The notes under the pieces are model-generated. The model saw only the letters and a program-made list of their open reading frames with translations. It made no database searches and was not told the DNA's origin. Made by a program: the position numbers and the translations under genes. A stretch of DNA of 64,000 nucleotides, taken from Ctena decussata. Lineage: Eukaryota > Mollusca > Bivalvia > Lucinida > Lucinidae. Within the stretch, counting starts at the first letter, position 1. The number at the start of each line of letters is the position of its first letter. Location of the stretch: assembly GCA_963989385.1 (NCBI GenBank), contig OZ022515.1, positions 8,960,803 to 9,024,802 of the forward strand, read 5' to 3'. Positions 33,462 to 45,519 of the stretch are shown piece after piece.

Positions 33462-34611
33462 CCTAAGATATTCTAAATGTCCCCCAGCTTGTATGCTACT
33501 GTTGGGTAGCATTTTATTGTTTTACCTAAAATCTTTAGAATCATTGAATAAGCCAGTGTAATGAGCAGCTTGATCTCAGTCTAAACAGGTCAAATATGCA
33601 CTCGATTTGGACCACTGCCGAGGAAAATAGATAGAAACGCCTGTCGTGTTGAAGAAAAAAAATATAGTTTTGCGTAACGTTGAACTAAACTGTCAGTTCA
33701 GTGACGTCATAATGACAAATTGGCACGCGCGCATTAATTGACTGAGCGGATACTATGGCTGAGTTCGCATCAAATGCAACAAATCTCTGCAAATTAGATT
33801 CAATAATTTCCACGAAAGCTAGTGTATTTTATAATAATGCTGAATTTCCCACAGCGTGCCTCAGTATTGGTCATGCTATGAATAACATGGGGAGGCTGAG
33901 GCCTATAATGCATCATACAGATCTACATCCCAGCCCTACTCCGCCAATGCCTAGACGCCCGCGCACCTCGAGACCTACACTGTTCTCTTTCCTTTTTCTC
34001 AAACCTTTTTCCATTTAAATAGTAGAGCAGTCAAAGTATCTAAATCTTAAGTCCCAACTCACTTAACAACCAAGCTTTATATATAGCCGTCATGTTCGAA
34101 AACGAGTTGAAAAAAAAATAACCTACAGAGACTCAGAGATTGGACAAAAGTGTTTAATCAAAAAATTGCCGTTAACTTCGGTGCATTTCCACTTATGCTG
34201 ACAAATTGATTTTCTGAAAAGCACAACATATACCATCATGAAAATTATACTTATATGAAGATAAATGATTTATGCAATGTAAAAAAAAATAATTGTGTAT
34301 GTTTGTTATCTCTAATTGCAGATTTTTTTCAGAAATCGCGTAATTTTCATAAAACCTTGTTTCCATTGACGTCTATTATTTCAGTTTGTTCCAATACGCA
34401 TAAATGATAAGCAATAAAATCCATACAATTTTAAGAGAATTTGAATGAGGGCCAAAAAGGGGCCCTTATCTATATATATATATTTTTCCCAGGTCCTTTA
34501 CCACAAGAAATATAATGCTGAATGCTCTGTAAAGTTGTTAATATTATTTAGAGCGTCTAGGGGCGAGGTACCCAACAAGCAATTTTGCTGATGACAAGCG
34601 CCTGCAGATTT

Positions 34612-34802
34612 GCTGTTGGGTTTGGGTTTGCCCGGATCTCTTAAATGCTACCTAAGGTTTTGTTTTTATTTGCTTGTTTAAATTTTGAGTCCACCAGCTA
34701 GAAAGAGCTATGGTCTAAAGTAGCCGAGATTCGCAATTAAGATGACGTATTTTCCAAAATATTTGTATTGCGGTCTATGGGAAATGAATTGGTACCGTCA
34801 CC
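34612..34802 (+). repeat. Direct repeat, copy 1 (~190 bp)
   Basis: CTGTTGGGTTTGGGTTTGCC, CGG.TCTCTTAAATGC, CAAAATATTTGTATTGCGGT, GGGAAATGAATTGGTACCGT. Copy 2 lies at 35935-36123 in the same direction, about 85% alike by eye. A further shared block (CATCAGCAGCTGCTATTGCC...) lies at 35737 and, with similar wording, at 31170. Confidence 0.65.
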
Positions 34803-35934
34803 CCTAAAGCGAAAGTAGATTTTTGCTTTCTGTGCCTTATTTTAATGCTTTCCATTTGTTTTTCAAGGAGTCTCTTGTAAACCATGTCTCATTACATTGA
34901 AATGCTGCTTTTAAGGATAAGAACTCGATAAGCTTTAGCTTCCGTTCTGATCCTTTAAATGTTCTCATGTTATGTAAATACATGTGTTATTGTGATGTTA
35001 TGAAATAAAATATGTTTAAACCAAATGCTGCTGTTCTGTAAGTAAATCATATCTGAACTGTTTAAAATAATGAGACTGGCCCTCAATGTTGTCTCAGTTG
35101 GGTTGAATCTGTCCTGACACTGATTTCTGGAGGAAAGTTGAGTAATTTGAAAGGTCCCCATGCATCAGTTTACATGTTATCTTGGATGAGAACTGCATTT
35201 TCATGAATTTGATTGTTCAAAATTAAAAGCCGGATGCTTTCAAACCCTGAAGAAAGCTTCATTGTGGAAAAATCATGGTCCACAGTTGGGTCTTGGTAGA
35301 GATTTTAAGGCTCGATACAGTGTCATCTGCATATTTCACCACTGCTGACTGTAAAAAGGCGTTCAAATATCTTTTTTTACTCCTAAGTTTGCTAGATCAG
35401 TTCTAGAAGTCTGTTCTAGAAAGCAGAAAACCGCATTGATATCCAATTTTTACCCTCTTTGGTGTCCAAATTACCAAAGAGTGCACATTGTTCTTACAAA
35501 TTTGGGGGGTGTACTTCCAAGAATAAGAGTGAATTCTTGAAGGATGACCATTATTTCATGTTTTGAATTATTTTAGCTGCTGAACAGTTTGAAGTTTCAA
35601 GTTAAGAGAGAAAGAGTTGTATGCATGAGTATATTTTCCACTAGTATGAGGTAAACTTTTTGCTCTTTCGTAAACATTTGTGTTTTTCAACTCCGGCCGA
35701 AGTGACCTAACGCGAAAACTTAAGCGCACTATAGACATCAGCAGCTGCTATTGCCTGAAAATGGATGTTATGAATGCGAAGTTAATGTTATTACTTTTTC
35801 TTCTTAATTCAGTGGTTGAACATGTAAAATCAGGGAGTTGAATTATTTAATGTCTACCAGTATTATTGTTTTGCTGTTCTAAACTCTTTGAATTTTTGAA
35901 AGTTATTTTCATCAAAAAGTAGTTCCGCAGACGG

Positions 35935-36123
35935 TTGTTGGGTTTGGGTTTGCCCGGCTCTCTTAAATGCAATATAAGGTATTGTTTTTCTTTGCTTGTT
36001 TGAATTTTTAGTCAACCAGCTAGAAGGAACTATGGTCTAATGTAGCCGCGATTCGTAGGAAAGGTGTTGTATTTTCCAAAATATTTGTATTGCGGTTTAT
36101 AGGAAATGAATTGGTACCGTCAC
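35935..36123 (+). repeat. Direct repeat, copy 2
   Basis: Matches 34612-34802. The segment before it (35730-35830) resembles 31165-31250, so both belong to a larger dispersed repeat that is only partly recognisable. Confidence 0.65.
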
Positions 36124-37339
36124 TACGTTAGCGTTAAGTAGATACTCTGGGCTTCTGACCGGCATAAATAAGGGTGGAGCTTAAATAAACAGACATAACG
36201 TATCCAAAAGTTTCAACAGTTAAGCTGAATAATTAATTTGGTCTAAACTTTAAGGTATTACTCTTCTGCACAATAAGAATTAACATTATCTTGGTTTAAT
36301 CAATAAGTGTTCCAGAAAATAGCACGCATGTTAAAAGATATACACGGTTCGAAATTGAGGATCTGAACAAAAGCTGTAAGCTTATAAAGTCCATCTTCTC
36401 CTCGCAAACAATATATATATATTTACAACATGGCTAGAAGTTTACGAATTAAATAATGTTCAACCGGTTAATTTGTTGTAGCAGAGAAAAAACAAGAGGG
36501 CCAATGGTCCTGTAGCTCACCTGAGCTCCTACTGTCAACAGACACATTTTGTCACTTCACTCATTTGTTACAAACCTTAAACCAGTGGTTGTAGAAGAGT
36601 GCAGATTTTGACATCAAACAAATCCAATACAGCTGCGAAGTTATACTGGTTACAAAACTGGTTAATAAAGGAGGTCACTAGAGCACCTTGTCATAAATTA
36701 CATAGAAATAAACATTCTGAACAAAGATTGGACCAAAACTGTGCCCGCTAGAGTGTACTCAGGGTTTTTCTCATATCTGATTTAGTGACCTACTTTTAGA
36801 ACAGACATGACCCACTTACAAACCTGTCCTAGATTTCATAAAAATAAACAGTCTGAATAAGTTTATGAATTGGATAAAAACAGTGCCCTCTAGAGTGTTC
36901 AAATTTTCTAAGATTTTCTAAGATTTGACAAAGTGACCTAATTTTTGACCTGCATCACTTTCATCTGAATAGCGCCGCTACTTACATCTAGGGCTTCTAC
37001 GTATACATGGATAAACGGTAAACGTTCATGTACATGTGGTAAACGTTTATAAAATTTACATATCGTTAAACCGAACTTGAACACATGGTAGACCGCCAAC
37101 AAAGTGAAATATCTTAGATTCGTCAGTAGTAGTCTTTATACTCTAAATTCTGCGTGTTCTTAAGCAAACCAATATCAAGTACAGACTATACGAGGGTATT
37201 GTTTCATCATAATCCGCAACTAGTTTTAGACGTTGCTGATCAAAGACAAAGATACCTTTGCAGACAGGACATGCGGTGTAACTGAAAAATTCAGCCTACC
37301 TGTTTGTCACAGAATAAGCTTACCGGGAAGGTGAGATAA

Positions 37340-38610
37340 ATGCATTGACAGTAAAAATAGTCCATGTGACCTTGACCTTAGCCCTAGAATGCTGAAATGA
37401 GAACTTGTCAAAGATAATGTCATACTCAACATTTGTGCGAAGTTAAATGAAAATTGGTCCACAAATGAAAGCACTAGAGCGATGACAATGTTTTTTCTAA
37501 AAATAGCCACTGTGACCTTTACCTTAGAATGCTGAAAAGCAAACTTGTTCAAGATATTGTCATACTAAACATTTGTGTGAAGTTAATTCAAAGTCGGTCC
37601 ATAAATGAAGTCGCCTGAGCGATGACAAAGGTTTTCCAAAAATAGCGACTGTGACCTTGACCTTAGATTGCTCAAACACCAACTTGTTCAAGATATTGTC
37701 ATACAAAACACTTGTGTAATCGGTCCTTAAATGAAGTTGCCAGAGCGATGACAAAGTTTTTCTAGAAATAGCAATTGTGACCTTGAACTTACAATGCTGA
37801 AACCCATACTTCTTCAAGATACTGTCATACTAAACATTTGTGTGAAGTTAAATCAAAATCTGTCCATTAATGCAGGCGCAAGAGTGATGACAAAGTTTTG
37901 ACAAAGTCTGTATAAAAATAGCCACTTTGACCTTGACCTTAACCCAGAACACTGAAATGCAATTTTGCCCAAGATATTGCCGTACTTATCACTTGTGTGA
38001 AGTTAAATCGAAATTGGTGCATAAATGAAGGCACTAGAGCGATGACAAAGTTTTTCTAAAAATAGCCACTGTGACCTAGACATTGACCTTCGAACACTGA
38101 AAGTCAAGCTTGTTCAAGATATTGTCATACTAAACATTTGTGTGAAGTTTTAATCAAAATCAGTCTATAAATGAAAGCGCTAGACGGATGACAAAGTTTT
38201 CTAAAAATAGCCACTGTGACCTTGACTTTGACTCCAGAACTCTGAAATGCAAACTTTTCCAAGATATTGCCATACTAATCACTTGTGTGAAATTAAATTG
38301 AATTTGGTCCACAAATGAAGATGCAAGAGCGCTGTGACAAAGTTTTTCTAGCCATTGTGACCTTGACCTTATGATGCGCAAATGCAAACATATTCAAGAT
38401 ATTGTCATACTTTACATTTGTGTGAAGTTTTAATCAAAATCAGTCTATAAATGAATAAATGATGGTGCTAGAGCAATGACAAGGTTTTTCTAAAAATAGC
38501 CTCTGTGACCTTGCCCTTGACCCCAGAACGCTGACATGCAAACTTGTCCAAGATATTGTCTCGGTCCACAAATCAAGGCGCTAGAGCGATGACAAAGTCT
38601 ATGGGAAAAT
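37340..38610. repeat. Satellite-like array, ~145-bp unit, about 9 copies
   Basis: Each unit contains TAAATGAAGGCGCTAGAGCG, GATGACAAAGTTTTTCTA, AAAATAGCCACTGTGACCTT, GAC...GCTGAAATGCAAACTTG and TTCAAGATATTGTCATACTA. GTGACC-type cores recur near 37366, 37512, 37651, 37777, 37927, 38069, 38216, 38357 and 38506. Units diverge by point changes and small deletions. Confidence 0.7.
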
Positions 38611-39365
38611 ATTTATCGCTCAAGGGCAAGTAAATCTCAAAATAATGATCCAACCTGGCCCAAATTCGAACTGGTCCAAGATGTTATAACTGTCCTAAAT
38701 ACCGGCAAGTTACAAGAAGTTGTGATCAAAAATGAAGAAGCTAGGGCCCGGACAACATTTTCCCCATTATAAGTGTATGGGAAAATATTTTATCGCTCAA
38801 GGGCAATGTCTCTGAAAATAATGATCCAACCTGGCCCAAATTCGAACTGGTCCGAGATGTTTCAACTGTCCTGCATACCTGCTAGTTACATGAAGTTGCG
38901 ATCAAAAATGAAGAAGCTAAGTAGCTCTGAAAATAATGATCCCAACTGGCCCAAATTCGAACTGGTCCGATATGTTTCGAATGCCCGGACAACATTTTCC
39001 CCATTATATATTTTATCGCTCAAGGGCAAGTAACTCTGAAAAGAAAGATCCAACCTGGCTCAAATTCGAACTGGTCCAACATGTTTTAGCTGTCCTGATT
39101 ACCTGCAAGTAACAAGAACTTGCGATCAAAAATGATGAAGCTAGGGCCCAGACAACATTCTCCCCATTGTAAGTCAATGGGAAAATATTTTATCGCTCAA
39201 GGGCAAGTAACTCTAAACAAAAATGATCCAACCTGGCCCATTCGAACTGGTCCGAGATGTTTCGCCTGTCCTGGATACCTGCAAGTTACAAGAAGTTGCG
39301 ATCAAAAGTGAAGAAGCTAGGGCCCGGACAACATTTTCCCCCTTATAAGTCTATGGAACATTTTT
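38600..39365. repeat. Second array, ~170-200-bp unit, 4-5 copies
   Basis: Unit wording: TATGGGAAAATATTTTATCG, CTCAAGGGCAAGTAACTCTG, ATGATCCAACCTGGCCCAAA, TTCGAACTGGTCCGAGATGT, GTTACAAGAAGTTGCGATCA, AAATGAAGAAGCTAGGGCCC. Copies start near 38603, 38774, 39005 (partly deleted) and 39174. TTCGAACTGG resembles a tRNA B box but no cloverleaf accompanies it. Confidence 0.65.
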
Positions 39366-40089
39366 GTTGCCATGGTAACCACAGTTTAAAACCAATCTGT
39401 CCCAAAACTATTTGCAATCAATTCCCTATCCCAACCATGCAACACATAAAATTTGATCCAGATTGGCCTGCTACTTTAGCAGATATTAATGTTTAAAAGT
39501 GTGGACGGACGACGGACAACGGACGCAGGACGACGGACGACGGACCAAGCCTATACTATAAGCTCACCTTGTGAGCCTTCGGCTCAGGTGAGCTAATAAT
39601 GAAACAAAAGTGAATAAATAAATGTCATTATCTTGTCTTTATCTTGTTCTGATGTTGTTTGCAGAATTTTCATCATTTGGAACATATTATGTCGAAAGCA
39701 AATATAAACAATGGTTACACGTGTGCTATGTACAACAGTTTGGATGTTTTTTTTTGCAGTTCGGCTGCAGACTAAACCTTCTTTACGTGATAGGTAGACA
39801 ATAATACAGTAATTTGTACATGTTTATTTTCTGTATTTAATTTGTGTGCAGCGAGGTTTGTAGTCCGTTGGCAATGCAATGATGTGGTACTAGGGTAGAT
39901 GGGAAAAACTGTTTATCTTTTGAATCCCAGGCATAGAATTTTACCAATTTTTGTTGGGGTTTCTTTTGCTTTCTTTTACAAAATGGCCGAATCTGTGACC
40001 CACTACTGGCAGTATATCAATTTTGTAAAAATAATTATGATTATGGGTTAATTATGTCGTGTCGACAGAGAGGACGATATCCGACCACA

Positions 40090-40135
40090 CTGTAAAAAAA
40101 TCCGTATATTTTACGGTAGAATACCTGCCAGCTGC
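40090..40135 (+). repeat. Solo end of the CACTGTAAAA MITE family
   Basis: Matches the left end of 23144-23438 over about 40 bases. No convincing opposite end follows before the 70-bp repeat at 40342. Confidence 0.45.
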
Positions 40136-40341
40136 CATTCAAAATTTTCCATTATTCCCGTTATGCATCGGCTCGATATGAGCGAAGTATTGTTGAAATA
40201 ACCTGTAATAAGAATATGTGAAAAAGGTTAATTGTAAGAGAGAAATATGGTGGTAGAAAGGCTGCCGGCAAAATTGTACAAACATGTTCTGAAATAAATT
40301 ACACCTATATAAGCATGCACCTCTGTCGTGAAGGTTTCCAA

Positions 40342-40412
40342 CTATGGTTTGAGGGCTGGATTTGGATTTTGATTGTTTCAGTTCCTGGTCTTTGCATACT
40401 TTTTACTTTTAC
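40342..40412 (+). repeat. Copy 3 of the ~70-bp dispersed repeat end
   Basis: ACTATGGTTTGAGGGCTGGA through TTTGCATACTTTTTACTTTT, nearly identical to 12849-12920. Confidence 0.7.
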
Positions 40413-40521
40413 GTTTCACAGACATACAACAATATGGATATGACAAGGATTTCCGATCAGCGCATCAGTTCCGCTTTCGATGTAAGGTATGATGATACTA
40501 AGTATACATGTATCACCATAT

Positions 40522-42400
40522 TTATACCCCCGCAAACTATGTCTGTCGGGGGTATATTGTTTTCACGTTGTCCGTCCGTCTTACCGTCCGTCCTTCCATC
40601 CGAAACGTTTAAATCTTCAAATGAGGTCCTTGAAAATTTGTCAACATGTACAACTCAGAAAATAAGGATTGTTTCAGCGATTTTTGATCTGGTCCCTTTT
40701 ACCAGAGTTATGCCCCTTTGAAGTTCTCAAAAGAACACGATTGTTATCGCTACTTCTCCTAGATGGTGTGACGGATTTTCTTGAAATTAAGCATATGAAA
40801 ACATATTGGTATGCAATGTGCATTAAGGTTAGAGTTCAAAGGACCTCTGACAGTATCAATGCATATTTGCCCATTTTTCGACAAATTACTGCACCTTCCT
40901 CGGGCAGCAAAAGTTGAAATATTTGGCATTAATATGTAGCCTTGTGTACTATAAAGACATTTTAACAGTGATTTTGAAAAATTATCATGCCTCTAGACTA
41001 ACATAGACCAATTTTATCAAGAGGGGTATGTGAATTTTTCAGTCTCTGAAAATAAGTCCGTTTATTTGGTTTTCTAAGATATCAAAATCTTAATTGATAA
41101 CTATGCTAAAACTGACGTACACACTACTGTTACTGATATTATGCCAACTTTTTTCAGTACTAAGGATATAAAGGGTGTAAGTACCCCACCCACTTTTTCA
41201 GTTTTTCAGCTGTAGACTATCTTTTCCCCCCGTGCCTCAGCAAGCCACTCACATATAATGTGTATTATAATAGTACACACATACATGCAAAGTGGCTAGC
41301 TGAGGCACGGGGGGGGGAAAGTATCTTTGAAAAACTTTTCCTGTTTCCATTACGTTTAATTACAAAATTTGACTTTTTCCACCAAAAACTGAAGTCTATG
41401 TGCAAAGTAATCAGAAATTAAATTCATGGCCAGTTAGGGGAAGTTGAGAGCAACAAATTTCAAGAGAAATTCTTTGGCATATCAAAAATTTAATTTTGAC
41501 TATTTTTATAGGCAAATTAACATTACAACCGTCAGAGGTCCTTTCTGGCACTTTTTGCTTGAGTTATTCCCCTGTTTGGTATTTTTTGACCATTTGTTTA
41601 TATATTTAGCCATTTTTGATCCGATTCTTTTCCAATTTGATCCATTGATGCTGCAGAAGTAAATAACCGACGAATATTTTTCAGTTTTAACCGGAAGAAC
41701 TTTAGGGATTAGTTATGGCCCTTTGAAGTTCCAGATGAAAACAGTTGCTTATCACTGCTCCTCCTAAACCATTCAATAGATATCCTTGAAACTAATTATG
41801 TGAACACATATTGAAATAAGGATGTGCACTAAGGCTAGGTTTATCAGTTCCAGCCCTTTTACTATGAGTAATGCCCCATTTTGATACCTTTTGCACAATT
41901 TTCGTTTGGTATTTTGGCCAATTTTGCTCCGATTCTTTTCAAATTCGATCCATTGACGCAGCATAGGAAAAGAGTTGATACATGTTTTTTCAATTATTCC
42001 TGGAAGAATTTTAAGGCTGAGTTATGGCCCTTTGAAGTTCTAAAGGAGAAAATTTGTTATCACTTCTCATCTCGGACTGTTCATTGGATGTTCTTGAAAC
42101 TCAGTATGTGAACATTTACATTGAGACTTGTTTTTTTTTTTTTTTCAGTTCAACCCTTTAACCAAGAGTTATGCCCCTTTTTGATACTTTTTGCACCATT
42201 TTATTTCGGTGTTTTGGCCATTTTATGCTCTGATTCCTTCTAAATTTGATCCAAGGACAAAGCATTAGAAAAGATTTGATACAAATTTCTCAGTTTTTCC
42301 ATGAAGGATTGTATGGTTTCGTTACGTCTCTTTGAAGATTTCCAATAAATCGTTCATTCGTAGTTTCTCTAGCAATTCTTTGCTATATTTAAAAAAGCGA
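40522..42400 (+). mobile_element. Partial element with CCCGCAAAC hairpin end and internal modules
   Basis: Starts with a hairpin, TATACCCCCGCAAACTATGT, CTGTCGGGGGTATA (40522-40556), then GTCCGTCCGTC and repeating modules of about 300 bp: AGTTATGCCCC(T/A)TTTTGAT, GGTATTTTGGCCAATTTT, TTTCAAATTCGATCCATTGA and CCTTTGAAGTTCTAAA. No matching second end was found, so the right border is approximate. An inverted-repeat insert sits at 41217-41329. Confidence 0.45.
41217..41329. mobile_element. Foldback insert, ~113 bp
   Basis: The left arm GACTATCTTTTCCCCCCGTG, CCTCAGCAAGCCACT pairs with the right arm AGTGGCTAGCTGAGGCACGG, GGGGGGAAAGTATC across an A/T- and CA-rich loop. The arms are about 45 bp with a few mismatches. 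No target duplication was determined. Confidence 0.6.
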
Positions 42401-44504
42401 AACATCATAGTTTGTTTAGGACAAAGGTCAAATGTGGGAGGGAGGGGGGAGCGGGGTAAGCCATGCTTACTGCCATTTCTAGTTTCGTCAGATTTGTTAA
42501 AGATACAGTAGCCTGTGCAAAGCTTGATAAAACCATAAGTTTTAAACCATCATCTCAGACAACTGCTCCCAACGTCTGTCATTTTACCCTGCGCTTCCTT
42601 TCGAAGTCATTTGTGGTGTTTGTCATGAGTTTGAACTTGACATCATATCGCCATCTAATACATTGTGTAGGTTTTGTCGAGCCTTTCCGTTAACAATTCT
42701 AGCAAGGGTATTAAATTAATCGGCACACCAGGGATTGCAATTGCTCTGTCGCATATGCTAATTTTTGCATTATGTTCGTTGAGGACATCATCTTTGCAAG
42801 CAACGGGCACTAAGTTCATTTTGCTCCGTACGTACCTTCGGCCGACGATCTATTCGTAAATCGAATTTTGCACTGCGTTATTTCACTGGAAGCCAGCAAC
42901 TTACATCGCGACTAATCAAATTATCCATAACAAAACATTTTTTGCATAACAGGCGCCCGTGTCGATGGAAAAATATCGTGTTTACCGTGAATTATTATCA
43001 AAAAAAAGGTAGACAGTCTAGATTTAACCAATTCACTGTAAGTTGCTTTTGTACAATTATGCGAAATTGAGGGACAACTGTGTTTTGCAACGGATTTTTG
43101 ATTGGTCTAAAGATAATACGCGCCAAGGATAACAACACGCAGCAGCCAAGAGACGGCGTTTCGGGAAATCCGATTTGACAACAAGCCGTCGGCCAAGAGT
43201 GCGGAAGGAACAAAGTGATTTCTTAGTACCCATGGCTGGCAAAAATTTCAGGACATAAGACATGATCCTCTCGAGGAACATGTTGAAGAGAATGGGGGTA
43301 GGTGAGAGAAGGCATCAATATGGTTCTGAGCTATGCCCCAGTATTGCGGTAGTTTACTTGAAGTCGGAATTAACAACTATATAATTTTCTGTCTGCCCAC
43401 ACAAAAAAAAATTCCAGACGACACCATCGACCTCATCGGCACATTTGACCAGCGATGAGACTACGGTGCCAGTATCCTGCCCGTATCCCCCTAACCGTGT
43501 GGCCTCCATGCGGGGCCAGGCGGCGGCCGTGCAATTTTCTTACGGATTCTGAGGGCACCGTGGCACCTGTGTTAGTGAGGACTGAGAACAAATTTGAAAA
43601 AAATCGTAAGCACGTAGCCCGTAGACATGTCGAGGGTGGCACTGCACGATCACCACACAAACATCGCGCAGAGGCCGCGCGCTGATCGTGCAGAAAACAC
43701 AAGATTTAAGATGATTATTTTGGTAAAAATCGTACGGATAGGCTCTAAGGCATGACCCTCGCATAGCTGTCGCAAGGCTGACGCTAGCTGCCTGTGCAGT
43801 ACCCTTGCAATCGCACGGATACTGTGCGATCATCCTGCGACCGCCTTGAGATGGACCAACATTTTCCAGATGGATATATATTGGTCATATCAAGCAGTTC
43901 CTTATATTTTATCAGTTGTCTCCAGACAAGTCAAAGAAGAAAATACTGCTGATACCAGCCTTCTGATTTAGAGTGGCGTACCTCCGATTGCAGTTCCTTA
44001 TTTTAACTCTTTTCCTTCCCGTCTATGGTTTTATGTGCCATCACAACTTAACCAATCGACAAGACAAGCAGAAAAGTGAAGTTGTGCACCTTTTGGTACT
44101 CGGATGCTCAAAACCCGCACAGCTGCTGCACAGTCACAGTCATCATCTCCGCGCAGCCTCTGTACAGAAGCCGCACGGGCTCCGTATGATTTCCGTGCGG
44201 AGGCTGCGGAGACCGTACGACAAAGGACTGACATTGCACGATTTGCTTACAATCTCCGCGCAGCCTTCTTACGGCCTTGGTCCGACTTGTCCCCAATTGC
44301 CCATACAAGAAATTGCAAGCTTGCACAATGTGAACACATACGCCGTAGTCCGTACATACCTACGATGCATAAAAATCGTACGGAAAATCGTAGAACCATT
44401 TATCGGAAGATGCCCCTGGGCATAAGTGACAAATTTCTCTTAGATCAAAAATAAAACTTATGCTCTCTCTTGTCATTTTCATATTTCTGGATGCATGTGA
44501 ATCA
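42401..44504. other. G/C-richer repeat region
   Basis: 43430-44450 is open on both strands in several frames and rich in short inverted words (CCGTGCGGAGGCTGCGGAGA, CGCACGG, CGATCGTGC-like). Mutually overlapping frames of 67-150 codons without domains point to repeat DNA rather than genes. 42884-43030 is the partner of 19758-19925. Confidence 0.4.
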
Positions 44505-44890
44505 TGAACCTTGACAACAGAGTTAGAGAAACAAACGCAGTCCTTCGAGATGGGACGCTACCAAATGTTATTGAACATTTCGTATAAGGGCCATCTAACC
44601 AATGAGGAGGATTGCAGAAAAGTCCAAGTAGCTTTTGGGGAATATGATGAACTCCGGATCCTGGTCTACGATTGTTTGTCACGTCTCAAGGTCTTCTGGT
44701 TTAGCAAAGAAGACTCTACAGAGAACAGTGAAAGGAAAAAGAAGAGGAGGTGGACAGAAGAAGAATTCGGAATACAATAACAAAGCGTTGACAGGGATGA
44801 AGTTAGCAGCTCATTTAGGGCAGAGGAAAACAGGAGAAAGTGGAAAGGGATCGTTGTAAAGTGATCTGTGGTGCCCCTAGGACCTTGTAA
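44505..44890 (+). pseudogene. Non-LTR retrotransposon (LINE) reverse-transcriptase C-terminal remnant
   Basis: Frame 1 (from 44511) reads FEMGRYQMLLNISYKGHLTN and onward. The pattern is FEM-x-(C/R)Y-x2-(L/M)L-x-ISY-x-(D/G)H-x-TNEE, which is the post-catalytic region of LINE reverse transcriptases common in invertebrate genomes. From about 44680 the similarity moves to another frame (HVSRSSGLAKKTLQRTVKGK, then a Gly/Arg/Lys-rich and KALTGM stretch), so at least one frameshift has occurred. The catalytic YxDD block and the endonuclease are absent. This is a 5'-truncated dead copy whose family (Jockey/CR1-like) cannot be settled here. Confidence 0.6.
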
Positions 44891-45519
44891 GGTTAAGATA
44901 AGATTAGACAGTCCTAACGAAACACTACGTATCATTTCGACGGACGAAGATTCGATTTAAGACTTTAATTGAAGGCCATAAATCACATTTTTTGTCATTT
45001 TTTTGTCTAAATATGAGTAAATTATGGAGGTATAGCAACTACTTCCATACCATATCCTTTCAACGGCCACAGGTTTCAAGAAAATAGCTGAAGAAAAGAG
45101 TAGGGTTGAATATTTTACCCTAAATTTTGATTGTCTATCTGATGAGGGGAATCAAAAATACAATCAAAAAGCGATATAAATAGCTATAAAACATATGCCA
45201 CTGATTTTTCCCATGAAGTAAGATGTCACTACGTAGGGGTCAACCTAGCAAGCAAGGTGCGCATGAACTTTTCTTTTATTGTTTATTTTATTTTATTCAT
45301 TTATTTATTTATTATTTATGTTTTCTGAGGACGGGGGATTGTGTTGTATTTTTTGTTATGTTTCGGTTTTTTTTTTGTTTTTTTTTTCTCCTTCTTTTAT
45401 TTCATTTGCTCTTTTTATTCCCTCGCCATTAAAATGGGTTGGGGGCAAATAGTATCACCGCTGTCCGTACGTACGTACGTAGCGTACATACGTAGCGTAG
45501 CGCACGTCCCGGACGAAAT

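Larger units (their letters stand above)
33462..36485. other. Intergenic stretch
   Basis: An 87-codon frame starts at 33755 (MAEFASNATN...) 48 bp after a TGACGTCA site. It has no donor, domain or homologue visible here and is left uncalled. The direct repeat pair is listed separately. Confidence 0.35.
36486..39595 (-). mobile_element. Long AGCTCACC-family element, reverse orientation, 3.1 kb
   Basis: The left edge AACAAGAGGGCCAATGGTCC...AGCTCACCTGAGC is the family's right end reversed. The right edge ...CTATACTATAAGCTCACC and CCTTCGGCTCAGGTGAGCTA is the family's left end reversed. The interior is two arrays, 37340-38610 and 38600-39360, followed by GTTGCCATGGTAAC at 39365 and a CGGACGACGGAC-rich stretch. 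No protein is encoded; open frames are by-products of the arrays. Confidence 0.65.

Noticed and set aside
33755..34018. 87-codon frame MAEFASNATN...
   Set aside because: A fair start context and nearby CRE are suggestive, but there is no domain, no donor and a low-complexity proline tail. Left uncalled.
43433..44454. Several overlapping frames on both strands (up to 150 codons)
   Set aside because: Mutually overlapping, no domain, no start context, many short inverted words. Treated as G/C-rich repeat DNA.
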